Part shown: one piece after another, positions 37,701-45,844 of the stretch
Numbering within the stretch: the stretch's first letter is position 1
Layout: each line of letters opens with the position of its first letter
Assembly (NCBI RefSeq): GCF_040869045.1
Contig: NC_090321.1
Location: 31,121,426-31,185,425 of the forward strand
DNA from: Eurosta solidaginis
Lineage: Eukaryota; Arthropoda; Insecta; Diptera; Tephritidae
DNA: 64,000 nucleotides
Direction: 5' to 3'
The notes under the pieces: generated by a model
What the model was told of the DNA's origin: nothing
Databases searched by the model: none
The model's input: only the letters and a program-made list of their open reading frames with translations
Position numbers and translations under genes: made by a program

Positions 37701-40700
37701 ATGTTTATATTGCTGCACAAAGTGTACAGTCAATTTTTAAATTTTTTACATAAGAGAGCACTTAGTTACAATGGCTTTCTTTTAAGTTTTTCTTTTGGCT
37801 CTCTTTTTCGCACTCACTTTGCTAATGCGAATTTTGTTATGGCTACTTCTATCAAAACGAAGCCACGCCAAATTGTAACGTTTTTTTTTTTTTGTTGCTA
37901 TGTACTAACACTCTTCGGAGCGTTGCTATGGCTTCTTGCCCGACGCCGTAAACTATCTTTTTCTATCGCCACAATGGACGCTCGTTTAGAGTTTCATAAA
38001 CCCGAAGCTTACTTTGCTTCTTCGTGACCTGATGCCACTGTCGATGTCACTGTACTTTCCGTACAGTATACACTTTTCACAGTATGACCCTTCGGTTTTT
38101 TCCAAACACTGTACCTGCTGCCAATCTACAGCCCTTTTCCCTCTAATAGGAACTGACAAAACTGTCCATTGCACTTCATGCACACATCCGCTAAGGACTA
38201 CTTTAAACTTTCTGTTGCACGCCACTGTCTTAGGCACGCTGCAATTTGCGTATCAAATCTGCAGCTCTATATGCACGTATTTTTTGCCCACTCGCAATTA
38301 TTCCCTTATGATGGTTATCGCCAGTAAAGCTTTTCCGCTTTTATTTTTAACAATGACACATTTTTTCATACATTTCCGCACCTCCACTTACCGACGCCTT
38401 TTAAAAATTTCTTAGTCTTTACTTTTATTAGTTTCAATAGTTTAATCTTATGTATTTTCACGTTTCCATTTACTTGAAAAATTTGTGTATCTATTTTTGT
38501 GCACAGTACTGTAATGCTTCTTAGAATCTTTGATTCTTTATAAAATTACTTTTTACCTTTTTTAAAAGGCTTTCTTCTATATTCTAATAGCTTTTGCAAA
38601 TCTTTTTCTTCACGTTTTAGTTTAACAAAACTTTTATTTGATATTTCTGGCACTTTTCACAAATTTTCTTTCACTTCTGACACCACTGTGGGGATTCTTA
38701 CCTTTTTACACCCCCTTTTTTCCCAGTAATGCTTGAGAATTGTTATTTAAACACAAACAGTTTATTATATTATATTTAGATTAAGTTAGAATTAATATAA
38801 AGTTAAGTTGATTAGAAATAAGTTTTAATTTAAGTAATTAAGTTCACTTTTCGAGCTACCGGCGCGGTATTGGAGGCGTTTTACTTGTCGTGACGCGGAT
38901 CTAATTGAAACTGAAAACATTTGAATATTTCGGTTACCTTCGCAGCGACGCGAAAGGGTTGCGCAAGTGACTAATCAGTGTTGTAATTAATGGGACGCAT
39001 GTAGGCGTCGCCAGTTATTGTTATCTGAGGTTTACAAACAGATGTCGTTGTCCTATCAACTACAGTCGCCGCCTTAACTATTATCCTACATATATATACT
39101 ATATATTATAATAATAATATACTTTCAAAAATACTTGAAGAAAATTTAATACTGCATAATAATTTATAAAAATACAAAAAGATTTGATTTACCTTCAATA
39201 ACTCCCCGACGGGGAATTGAACCCCGGTCTCCCGCGTGACAGGCGGGGATACTAACCACTATACTATCGAGGACTGTAATTAGTAACAGCTAACAGCTGT
39301 ATTCATGCCAGCGGAGTATGAGTCACAGCTAAACGCTGTTGCTTACAGTTCATCAACTAAGTTCACCATAGCTCACCATACTTAACTCCTCCACCTCGGA
39401 GGCTAACTTAACAGCGTGTTGTATTTGGCGGTCAATCGTACAGAAAATAGTCGACACTGTTATATTATGTTACTGCATTAGAGATATTACGGAAGAGGAT
39501 ATTTGATTTTGATTGGTGGAGCGCCGGAATCGAATGTTAGAGCAGGGAACAAGATAGTTAAATTTTAAGCGCGCGCTTACGCCGAATAATATTTATGATA
39601 GAAATGTAGTAAAATATTCTTTAAATATGTGTGAATAATAACACTTGGCAATAAGATTTTTGAATTTTTTACTAAATTTTTTGTAGCATTCATTCGGCCT
39701 TTCTCTCTTTTCAGGAAAATCAACGACCACCTGTTTATAATCCAGAGGACTATGTGCAGTCATTGAAAAAATTCGGTCAACGTCAAAGTGGTCAGAATGT
39801 ACGTTCAATATATGACAACAACAATGAGGCATCTACAGCAACAAATGGCAGCCATAAAGATCAACTCAATCACAAATCAGCGACTTTGCCAAATAAGCAT
39901 GCAGAATACAAGTAAATATAATTTGAGTTTTTTTGGTATTTGCTTACGATGATCGCCAATACTGTTTCAAGTCTCGTATATTTACTCCGGAAAAATTAGG
40001 CACTTCAGGCCTAAATTATTTACGTACTAAATTAAATTATGGAATGTAAACAAAATGAGAAGGTGTTTTTGCTAGGTTCCAATGGTTCGATTCTGAAATA
40101 TTTTATTAACTCCAAGTCTAATGCGAACGATTTACATGCATATGGATGTACAGAAGATCTACCTACCACCTATGGCCGTTTGCGACACCATTTTCTGTTG
40201 AAAGCCATTTACTTTTAGACAAGAAAGAAATGTTCGCATTTCTAGCGGAGCTTCCAGCCAGCACTTGCTCGAGTAGCTTGCCCAGGTTACATAAATATTT
40301 TTTCTACTGCTGGAACTTTGGCAGTTCTAGGTGGTGTGGGTTGGATCAAAACATTTAAGCGTGTTTTCTTTTATTCGAGTCAGATTGGCTTGGCTATCCC
40401 CTCACGGTTAGAAATTTGAGCCTAAATTTTAAGCTCTTTATCGGTTTGAACAATTTTTCAAACTTGTTTTTAACAAAATTCAAAACCTCTCAATTTACTA
40501 TTCTGGTTTCCTACTTTTTTGGGTTTAAATTTTAAACTTAATTGAACAATACGTCTAAAATCTCAAAATGGTTTTAGAAACAAACCCAAAAAGTCTTAAA
40601 TCACAAACTTGTATACATTTATGATTTAAAAACAAACTTAAGAGTTTAAATTTATTGCTAAAAATGAAAAATTTAATTTGTGAAAAGGGCTGTAAGTCAA

Positions 40701-43700
40701 AGATTCTTTTTTGTGTTTGGTTACACACATATGATAGCTCAGGGAATCGAGCACACTGCTGCAATCCGGGCCACGTCGATTCGAAACCTGGCCACCGTCC
40801 ACTCTCTAGTTTAAAATTGAAACTCGTTTTTGCGCACTAATATTCAGGAAGCCCGGTCTAATCTGAATTTAGGCTCAAACTTATAACCTCGCTGTTGATA
40901 TTGTAACCGTTAAAACACTTCCAGAACTTTTAGGTAACGTTACGGATAGTCCTAGCACCATCAGTTACTAGCTCGTATGTCAAGGGCACGTTTTTTGTCG
41001 GCAAGCCTTGGATAAAGTCTATGTCGCCTAACCCGCTTGGGAATTGATTCCATCTCTTTTATGTCAATGGTGAAATTGGGGCTTAACGCATCCATGTCTA
41101 CCTTCTTTGTAGCCAGCTCGTGGATCTTCACAGTGCCTGCTAATTAAATGTATGACATAGTACATGATCTTTAAGAGCTTCACAGAAGTTGGACTTTGTA
41201 TGCTCTACTCTCACAAGCTTGGCTTTTATTTTTTAAAAGGATTTTATTTTGGCCTTATCATCGCCAGGCTTTATACTTCTACGGAGCTAGAAGAGGCAGA
41301 AAGAAAGTCTGTAAGTGTTTCCATTTTCTGCTAAATATCTCTGGCCTTTCTGAATTTTTGTATATTTAGAAGTTTTCCCCATACACGTCTTTACTCTTTT
41401 CCAATGTTATATTGAAAGCAAATCCAAAACTTTTAAAAATTACATTGTTTTATTGACTTTCCGGCGTTGTGGCATCTTAAGAGAACCTATTCGTTCTACA
41501 TATGTTTGCACTGCATCATAACTTATGTTTTTTGTTTTATTTTTTTTTTTTTCAAAGGAGCCCCATACCAGCACCAGAGAGTGATGGTGAGATGTCCTTG
41601 CGGCAATTCGCTTCGGTAACAGATCTATTAACGAAGCTGCGAGCGGATTTGCGTGTTTCCTTTCCAAGGTAAGTTAAAAGATCTCTCGCAAAAAAAATAT
41701 TCAGAAAATGTTGCCAGAGCTCATTCTAGTCTAAAGAGAAACTCGGATGCTCAATACCAAATACCTATTTACATTTCTTATGCAAATAACTCATCTTATT
41801 TTCTATGCTCATAATCTTTCCCACCTGCACAGTTTTGTTCAAGAATTCGTCGCCACACCTTCAGATGGCATTAGTCTACTACTCGGAGTGTTACGCGCCA
41901 TACAGCTTTCACAAGCGAGCAACTCCGTGATAACAGCGACTCAAATGACAGCTTCAATGCCACGTAATACACAATCCTATCAAAGGCGTGCCTTACTTGA
42001 TGAATTAGCCTGTCTGTGAGTAGTGTTACTTCTTCATTCATTTTTTACACCATGTTTAACTCACTTCACTATAATTTTCTGTAGTCAATGCCTGAGCATA
42101 TGTTGTTCACGTTCATTGGATGCAGCCGCACGTTTGGGTACAACGCCGATGGGTTTAATGCCATTGGCAACCTCAGCCACGGGTCAGGGTATACGTGCGC
42201 GTATCTTGGCAATGCAACTAATGACAGCGGCTTGCAACAAATCGGCGCTGGGTCATGGTTCCCATAAGTCGGTTGTATCGGGTCACACAGCAGTCTCGGA
42301 GGCTATGTCAACGTTACGTTTACGTTGCAGTGAACCGGTACGTTTTCGGCTGCTTGTGGGTATGCTGAATAGTGGCGGCGGCTCCGGAGAACTGCAGGCA
42401 GTGGGAGTCAAGTAAGTGAAGTCAGACTATTATTTTGTTTTTGTAATGAAGAGTCGAAAATAGTGTTAGATTGTGAGGTTGGTTTACTTGCGTTGCAGCT
42501 TATTAAATTTCTATTTTTCACAGATTTATCAATTCCTTTTTGGAGAGTTCCCAAAATCTACAGCAGCGCCTATATCTTCAAGCGGAATTATATCAAGCTG
42601 GTTTTGAGCCTGGAAGTTTAACAAAAGTAAGTTTACAAAGTAGCTAATGGGATCACCAAGTCTTTATTCAAATCCACTTAGACTATCTCACCTGCTTCGC
42701 CCTGGTTGGAAAACTTGCGTAATGAGGTCAAACGGTTTAATGAGCTTTACGTTGATGTAGACAAAATGATCATACAGGCACGAGAAGCTGATCGAGTGCG
42801 AAGTCAAATGGTCATCTTAGAACGGCGAGTGCAGGTAAGTGAAAGCAGAAGCATGAAAACTATTTTTTTTTTTTGGATTGTAGAGCTTAAGCTACCAGTT
42901 AATTGAACGTCTTTTTATTTCTTCCCTATCATCATTCCAGATTCTTCACGAGGAGAAAGCCGTACTCACATCCATGGAACGTCGGCTGCAAGAACGCTGC
43001 GCTGAGTTACAGCGTGAAATCTTTCGACTACAGGGCGCACAAAATGAGAATACCTTCAAATCGCTAGACAAACAACCTGTCGCTCTACCACGGCATGTGC
43101 CGCCTGGTAAAACTGAGAGCGAACATGAGGATGAAGGCATTAGTAGCTCGGAGACGGGACCATCACTCAGCCCAGTACCTATATTGGTGTTACCACAAAA
43201 GGCGAGCACTTCTATGACCACCAAACAGCAACACAAAAACAAATCTAAATCACAAGAAAACTCAATGGGTGATAGCGGCGCTGCAACTGGTACTGGCACA
43301 ACTATTGAGGATGCGATGCAAGAGCTTGATCATGTAGTAAGTGAGGCTGAGAAACAAATAAGCAAACTACAGTTAGATCACGAACATATCAAACAACAAC
43401 TCAGCTCTCAGTCAGCGACGACAAAGGAAAAGAAAATTGTACCAGTTAATATTGTGCCTCAACCGCCACGTAAGTCACGTTCACTTGCACATATTGTCTC
43501 ACAAGCGGAGGGCTCTGATTTGGATGGTTCGGAGTATGGCATGTTATTGCTACGGAATCAAGGCGAACAGGGCGCCACCGCCGAGCGTATCACTGCAATA
43601 CAAACCTTCTTCGACGAAACCGACTTTGATCTACCCGTGATGGGAAAGCCGCCATATAGTATCGAATCGCCTGATATACCAGAGGTGAATGCAAACACCA

Positions 43701-44443
43701 CCGCCTACAATGCGAGTACGACACGCGAATTGCTCGATGTTATAATGGATGCGCGCCATATGGACGATGATCCAACAATGAAAGCATTCCGTGAGGCGAG
43801 CACCCAGCAACCGCATTTGCATTCTCATCAGCATCAACATACGCACCAGCTTCACCAACATCATCACCATAGCAGCAGCAACAATAATAACAACACTAAC
43901 AACGATGGTGTTGCTAGAACAAATAATTGCGCTAGTAAACGACAAAGTATGTCCGCCGCTGCACCACCACCACCGCCTCCGTTGTTACCGAAAAAGCCAC
44001 AAGCGCTGGCACAACATTTCAATGGCGTCTTCTTTATGACCGGCATGAATACGCCACAAAAGTATCCTAAGCCGGATGTGACAGCTGCTTTGCAAGCGCG
44101 TCGTGTCAGCAAAAATGTCGAGCGTTTGGAGGCGGCGTTCGCTACATGCAGTCATGAGTCATTATTAGAAAATGGAGGCACATCGCCGGCAGTACATCAA
44201 GTCTTGCGCGAGAAATCGCGTAGCAATCAGCAAATATTTTTTGGCAGCAATCCAGCAATGCGTCTCAGTGGCGTCGAAACTAGTGGTTGTGCAACTGATG
44301 GCTCAGGTGGTAATGCAAATAATGTGACTGTATTGGTGCAAAATGGAACAGCGACGCAGCAGACAAACTGCAATGCAACGGCGCGTGGGCGTACTTGCGC
44401 GCAAGGCTCCAAAGTTACGGACACGCTATCCGGATTGTACTGA
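25410..44443 (+). CDS. GBD/FH3 domain protein, formin-like N-terminal half without FH2 (3' eight exons)
   Basis: Joined exons 25410-25788, 39715-39911, 41558-41668, 41833-42015, 42085-42411, 42524-42626, 42682-42834 and 42941-44443 give 984 residues to a TGA stop. All introns are GT-AG and every splice phase agrees. The 5' end lies upstream of 25410 and was not found. Order of parts: Gln/His/Gly-rich low-complexity segment; a conserved-looking segment (RPPVYNPEDYVQSL); an armadillo-type GBD/FH3 region over exons 3-7 (LLTKLRADLRVSFPSFVQEF, later AVGVKFINSFLESS); a coiled coil over exon 7 and early exon 8; then a low-complexity tail with a His/Asn tract and a proline run before LLPKKPQ. The FH3 fold suggests a Rho-type GTPase effector or scaffold in the cytosol. 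No FH2 actin-nucleation domain follows, and AATAAA comes 217 nt after the stop. I do not recognise the specific gene. Confidence 0.85.
25941..26296 (-). mobile_element. tRNA-derived SINE, minus-strand copy
   Basis: Minus strand: a tRNA-like head (GGTAGCGTGCGCCGCGCACC, with B-box-like CGTTCACGCC), then the family body and a T/A-rich 3' tail near 25941. A 10-G run at 26161-26170 is a homopolymer expansion inside the body. Lies just inside the 13.9-kb intron. Confidence 0.72.
26848..27168 (+). mobile_element. SINE-like element with CAA tail, copy 2
   Basis: Same family as 21518-21896, with a cleaner 3' end: CTACAACAACAACAACAG. It lies in the large intron of the GBD/FH3 gene, sense orientation. 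Confidence 0.75.
28143..28214 (+). tRNA. tRNA-Glu (anticodon CUC)
   Basis: 72-nt cloverleaf with acceptor TCCCGTA/TACGGGA, anticodon loop CTCTCAC giving CUC, and B box GGTTCGATTCC. A T-run follows within about 6 nt as Pol III terminator. It lies in the large intron of the GBD/FH3 gene on the same strand, so Pol II and Pol III transcription overlap here. Confidence 0.96.
29200..31240. repeat. 152-bp tandem array with higher-order structure
   Basis: Unit landmarks AGCTTCAAATTTCACC recur near 29380, 29532, 29699, 29851, 30003, 30155 and 30307. Most spacings are exactly 152 bp; one is 167 because of a TATAG-type microsatellite near 29600-29660. A different spacer block (GATTCGTAGTCATAGTTTTT) at about 30500 and 31105 shows a second-level repeat of about 605 bp. 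Flanks at 29020 and 31310 carry inverted ACCTTTCATGAA, so the array lies inside a dispersed repeat that runs to about 31375. Confidence 0.85.
31380..32679. other. Intron DNA, nothing recognised
   Basis: A/T-rich stretch between the 152-bp array and the LTR element; a short decayed piece of the array unit (GTTAAAATGGGGCAGAAATT, inverse sense) appears near 31715. Confidence 0.45.
32680..33084 (-). repeat. 3' LTR of the mdg3-like element
   Basis: 405 bp, same ends as the 5' LTR, left flank TATA. A typical purine-rich polypurine tract is not obvious on its inner side. Confidence 0.94.
33100..34024 (-). pseudogene. Retroelement integrase (stop and frameshift)
   Basis: The reading continues past the TAA with the zinc-binding Cys pair (CIECIV), then the catalytic core YHVDHVGPM and, after a frameshift near 33710-33720, IISDRGAAFTS and the Glu in YCGEENIQHVL. 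The 33708-33100 segment ends with a C-terminal DNA-binding-like region (LKLRPKFLGPYKVTKIL). One stop and one frameshift disable this copy. Confidence 0.88.
34025..35815 (-). CDS. Retroelement Pol: reverse transcriptase and RNase H
   Basis: 596 codons open in the gag frame; the nominal first codon is GTG, so there is no separate ATG start. RT motifs in order: LVKKKDGSKRLCCDYRRLN, TLDLANGFFHVPV, FRYVPFGISNSPAVF, catalytic TYMDD, then the connection (FLGLTSYFRRFIPGYA). RNase H begins VHADASKYGYGAVLL. The integrase HHCC starts (LAHKQGHFAAKRT) just before an in-frame TAA at 34025-34027. Confidence 0.9.
   Translation of the reverse strand: MDLLVTEDEVVFRKKQSTEVVEMGVCNTAKNEQRLEVLQEFESLCIAEDISDRELANPNLENLDNNTSAKVENFINNYSPKMQHESPVEMKITLVDDIPVYQGPMRIAYSEKCEVDNQVQEWLEKGIIQQSTSEYASPIVLVKKKDGSKRLCCDYRRLNKKIMRDNLPMPLIDDVVDKLQNSSVFPTLDLANGFFHVPVEVNSRKYTSFVTHCGQYEFRYVPFGISNSPAVFSRYIFAVLRDLVQDGTFITYMDDIIIPSKNIDEGIEKLVRVLKRAETYNLQITWKKCQFLQRKVEFLGYVIENGTIKPSIEKTRAVDNFPLPQDRKSIQRFLGLTSYFRRFIPGYATIAKPLSDLLRQDSKVCLGDLEVSAFQQLKMSLANAPVLSLYNPKSQTEVHADASKYGYGAVLLQKCSDDEEFHPVQYMSRKTKPAEDRYHSYELEILAIVEALKKWRIYLLGMKFKIVTDCNAFAMTMGKKDVPARISRWALFLQDFDYEIEHRAGSKMRHVDALSRVSCLMLEDSLQHRLRQAQLGDEWVRAVLKVAGQEEYEDFYIKQGILFKDPVKELIVVPSSMEGEIIRLAHKQGHFAAKRT
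35816..37087 (-). CDS. Retroelement Gag-protease polyprotein
   Basis: 423 residues. N-terminal SAP-like motif (LTVVGLKEKLAELGCSITGR), a capsid-like helical region (WLLEFESNATAVGWNELQKY), two CCHC knuckles (CFKCSKIGHIAKDC and CFKCGKAGHRAAAC), and near the C-terminus the aspartic protease motif ALLDTGSDLSLV. It ends in TAA directly followed, in the same frame, by the pol reading frame. Either stop suppression joins them or this copy carries a nonsense mutation. Confidence 0.9.
   Translation of the reverse strand: MERVEILSLTVVGLKEKLAELGCSITGRKTTLQDRLCEHYGLGVMDDDSDSGDGDSAHSCVSTAPQVVLGRSNFTLRDIEDSLTSFSGNSNQSIEEWLLEFESNATAVGWNELQKYIYSKQLLKGAAKMFIRSQRNVVNWSMLKEALRQEFGVHVSSIDVHRALRNRRKRANEDYREYLYSLMEIGAPIRLDERSLIEYFIEGIPDSKMGKSNLYQARTLQELKEQIHVYEKIQVGKPIFKAGEYQRSGSHQTTSDEAKKDRKCFKCSKIGHIAKDCQKSSNNCFKCGKAGHRAAACTTVNKEDKVQKNRANIMSSEWCRKVFGKGNCSIFKDISYKGVTFGALLDTGSDLSLVREDVWKKFGNIKLELDIRRLMGVGEGTIATIGSFAMDVEIDGLRLDVSFHVVKKEDIIYAAVIGNNVLK
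37986..38237 (-). other. Cys-rich open frame between 5' LTR and gag
   Basis: An 83-codon open frame on the element's own strand inside its unusually long (about 1.6 kb) untranslated leader. It has four cysteines and basic patches, but no ATG at the start; the first codon counted is GTG and a stop lies five codons further up. Function unknown. It may be chance or a remnant of captured sequence. Confidence 0.25.
38669..38686 (-). other. Primer-binding site of the mdg3-like element
   Basis: Directly inside the 5' LTR, minus strand, after one or two bases: TGGTGTCAGAAGTG. The initial TGG pairs with a tRNA CCA end, and the rest fits the 3' end of an insect tRNA-Leu (inference from family knowledge). 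Confidence 0.65.
38687..39090 (-). repeat. 5' LTR of the mdg3-like element
   Basis: 404 bp, TG...CA ends, about 97 percent identical to the LTR at 32680. In the element's orientation this is the 5' LTR. Right flank TATA. Confidence 0.95.
39202..39273 (-). tRNA. tRNA-Asp (anticodon GUC), second copy
   Basis: 72-nt cloverleaf on the minus strand, nearly identical to the copy at 20869. The acceptor stem is TCCTCGA/TCGGGGA, so the seventh pair is A-T where the other copy has G-C. The T loop reads TTCAATT instead of TTCGATT. It lies about 110 bp beyond the 5' LTR of the mdg3-like element and 440 bp before a coding exon, antisense to the host gene. Confidence 0.95.
39715..39911 (+). CDS. GBD/FH3 gene, second visible exon
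   Basis: Strong pyrimidine tract and CAG acceptor, donor GTAAAT. Starts in phase 0, matching the previous exon across a 13.9-kb intron, and leaves two bases. The N-terminal RPPVYNPEDYVQSLKKFG stretch looks constrained. The rest is polar. Confidence 0.85.
40415..40879. repeat. Inverted-repeat bounded segment in an intron
   Basis: TTTGAGCCTAAATT at 40415-40428 and its inverse near 40866-40879 bound about 465 bp in the 39912-41557 intron. Possible MITE; no target duplication identified. Confidence 0.4.
41558..41668 (+). CDS. GBD/FH3 gene, third visible exon
   Basis: Long T tract then AAAG acceptor, donor GTAAGT. Encodes the start of the helical FH3 region (SLRQFASVTDLLTKLRADLR). An AG three bases further in is an alternative acceptor that would keep the frame. 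Confidence 0.85.
41833..42015 (+). CDS. GBD/FH3 gene, fourth visible exon
   Basis: CACAG acceptor and GTGAGT donor, phase consistent on both sides. FH3 core: FVQEFVATPSDGISLLLGVL, followed by a polar loop and RRALLDELAC. Confidence 0.88.
42085..42411 (+). CDS. GBD/FH3 gene, fifth visible exon
   Basis: CTGTAG acceptor, GTAAGT donor. Armadillo-like helices including LQCLSICCSRSLDAAARLG and RARILAMQLMTAACNKSALG, typical of the FH3 middle. Confidence 0.9.
42524..42626 (+). CDS. GBD/FH3 gene, sixth visible exon
   Basis: TTTCACAG acceptor, GTAAGT donor. Encodes KFINSFLESSQNLQQRLYLQ and AELYQAGFEP, the FH3 helix that in formins precedes the dimerisation segment. Confidence 0.92.
42682..42834 (+). 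CDS. GBD/FH3 gene, seventh visible exon
   Basis: CACTTAG acceptor, GTAAGT donor, 51 whole codons. Charged helix WLENLRNEVKRFNELYVDVD continuing into a coiled coil. Confidence 0.9.
42941..44443 (+). CDS. GBD/FH3 gene, terminal exon
   Basis: ATTCCAG acceptor, then 501 codons including TGA. Begins with coiled coil (LHEEKAVLTSMERRLQERCA). Later come a second helical segment (AEKQISKLQLDHEHIKQQL), a His/Asn tract near 43800-43905, a proline run near 43960-43990, and a Gly/Asn/Thr-rich end. FH2 motifs are absent here and in the following kilobase. Confidence 0.92.
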   Translation: MLHEEKAVLTSMERRLQERCAELQREIFRLQGAQNENTFKSLDKQPVALPRHVPPGKTESEHEDEGISSSETGPSLSPVPILVLPQKASTSMTTKQQHKNKSKSQENSMGDSGAATGTGTTIEDAMQELDHVVSEAEKQISKLQLDHEHIKQQLSSQSATTKEKKIVPVNIVPQPPRKSRSLAHIVSQAEGSDLDGSEYGMLLLRNQGEQGATAERITAIQTFFDETDFDLPVMGKPPYSIESPDIPEVNANTTAYNASTTRELLDVIMDARHMDDDPTMKAFREASTQQPHLHSHQHQHTHQLHQHHHHSSSNNNNNTNNDGVARTNNCASKRQSMSAAAPPPPPPLLPKKPQALAQHFNGVFFMTGMNTPQKYPKPDVTAALQARRVSKNVERLEAAFATCSHESLLENGGTSPAVHQVLREKSRSNQQIFFGSNPAMRLSGVETSGCATDGSGGNANNVTVLVQNGTATQQTNCNATARGRTCAQGSKVTDTLSGLY

Positions 44444-44659
44444 GTGGTGAAAGGTCTTGGATATTAGGGAGGTCAAAAAAATTGGAAGTTAAAGCATTTA
44501 TATTAAGTTTAATTAGAAACCAGTCAGAATTTAGTCGATTTTAGTCTACTTTTAGAAATTATTTTAAATTATGAGGTTTCTATAACTTTTAGTTTAAATT
44601 TGTTTATACATCATTAAATATGTATGTATGTGCTTATTAAAGCTGTTTAAATATCTTCA

Positions 44660-44665
44660 AATAAA
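44660..44665 (+). terminator. Poly(A) signal of the GBD/FH3 gene
   Basis: AATAAA 217 nt after the stop codon. The A/T-rich 3' UTR has no further splice acceptor and coding segment that I could see. Confidence 0.55.
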
Positions 44666-44669
44666 TTAA

Positions 44670-45840
44670 ATTTTAAGTTGTAAGCTTCCATACTTATTTG
44701 GCTTTATCCCACAAGCAAACGGCGATGTAAGAACGCACTTAACTGAGACATTTTTTGCCTCTCCTCCTTAAGCAGTGCTTCGGCCAATTCAATATGCGTG
44801 ATCACTAATGAATTGTCATCGATATCCTCAAATGGAAGGCCAAGGAAACTTGCAGATTCAACAGGTTTGGCCCATTGAGATATTGCGGTTAGAGGCTTTG
44901 GTTCCACATTACAATTAAAAAAATGCCGCGGCTCTTCCTAGGACGTCTGCCTTCGTCCAGTGTCAGTTTTGTTGAACACTAAGAACGGGGTGAACCGGGC
45001 ATAGCTCGGTACAGAAATTTACCAAGGTATGACTATGGATGAGGCTGAAGACCTTCTCATGCTCTGCTAGACCAAATGGCTGAGTTCTTGTGCGCCAGAA
45101 TCTTCATATTGGATACGGAGATGCCTCCATATTTGCCTGGGGTGGCGGGGTGTCTTAATAAGGTGTAAGTTGGATGCCCAGATTTCTTGGAATTTAACAG
45201 AAATAACTTGTCTTGTGCTCATTCACCAATGGAGCCACGTTTTCACCTTTTATTCTAGTCTAGAGAAAGTATAATAGAGTGTGAGCTCATTAGTCTAGTG
45301 GAGTTTGGCAAATGGAAGGAGTGTCTCCTCATAATCTTCATAGGCGCAATACGTCGGTTACCTGGTCGTCATCCGCCAACTGCTAGATCTACTTTCTTAT
45401 AAAAAATAGTATATTTTTGTGTAAGTTGTCATCCATCAAAGATTACGTTGTTGTTATTATCTTTAAAATAAAAAAAAACTTGGATCGTCTTTTTCTGGAT
45501 AGGAATGCGGAAGCTCCGATAGTAGCACCTTCTTTAATTACATTTTTTGCCCATCGAACCTGCGGGCCTGTAAATTTTATTCACCTCTCTCCACAAGCAT
45601 GCCTACCACGGAAATTTTTTAAGCTTCTTACCATGCTTTGGTAAACAATTGTATTTATTCCGTCTCGCCGACATTCGTAGCGTAGCAATGAATGCACTCC
45701 GCGCTTTAACTTTTGAAATTTACCATCTACACGAGCTTTTTGGTAGTCCCTCAACCCTGGCCCTACTCGCTCCATAGGTCAGAATGTATCTCTACTAGCT
45801 CCTCTAATTATTTCCTGTTGAAAAATGGGCATCAAAGAGG
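44670..45840. other. No supported gene
   Basis: 3' flank of the GBD/FH3 gene. Short ORFs (67 codons at 44704-44907 minus; 64 at 45581-45775 minus) look more protein-like than average and may be relics of retroelement ORFs, but no domain is recognised. Confidence 0.35.
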
Positions 45841-45844
45841 GACT

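Larger units (their letters stand above)
32680..39090 (-). mobile_element. mdg3/micropia-like Ty3-gypsy LTR retrotransposon
   Basis: 6411-bp element on the minus strand. LTRs of 404-405 bp begin TGTGGGG and end CCTACA, flanked by TATA on both sides (a probable 4-bp target duplication in a TA-rich site). Gene order is gag-protease, RT-RNase H, integrase. The gag central part and the primer-binding site both point to the mdg3/micropia lineage (inference). About 10 substitutions and one indel separate the LTRs, roughly 2.5 percent, so the insertion is fairly recent. It lies antisense in the large intron of the GBD/FH3 gene. Confidence 0.93.

Noticed and set aside
42023..42084. Continuous reading through the 42016-42084 intron from an upstream start
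   Set aside because: Donor GTGAGT and acceptor CTGTAG with matching phases make this a short intron; the ORF start inside it is not conserved-looking.
43631..43945. 104-codon minus-strand ORF over the His/Asn tract
   Set aside because: Antisense shadow of the terminal GBD/FH3 exon, whose frame is supported by splice phase.
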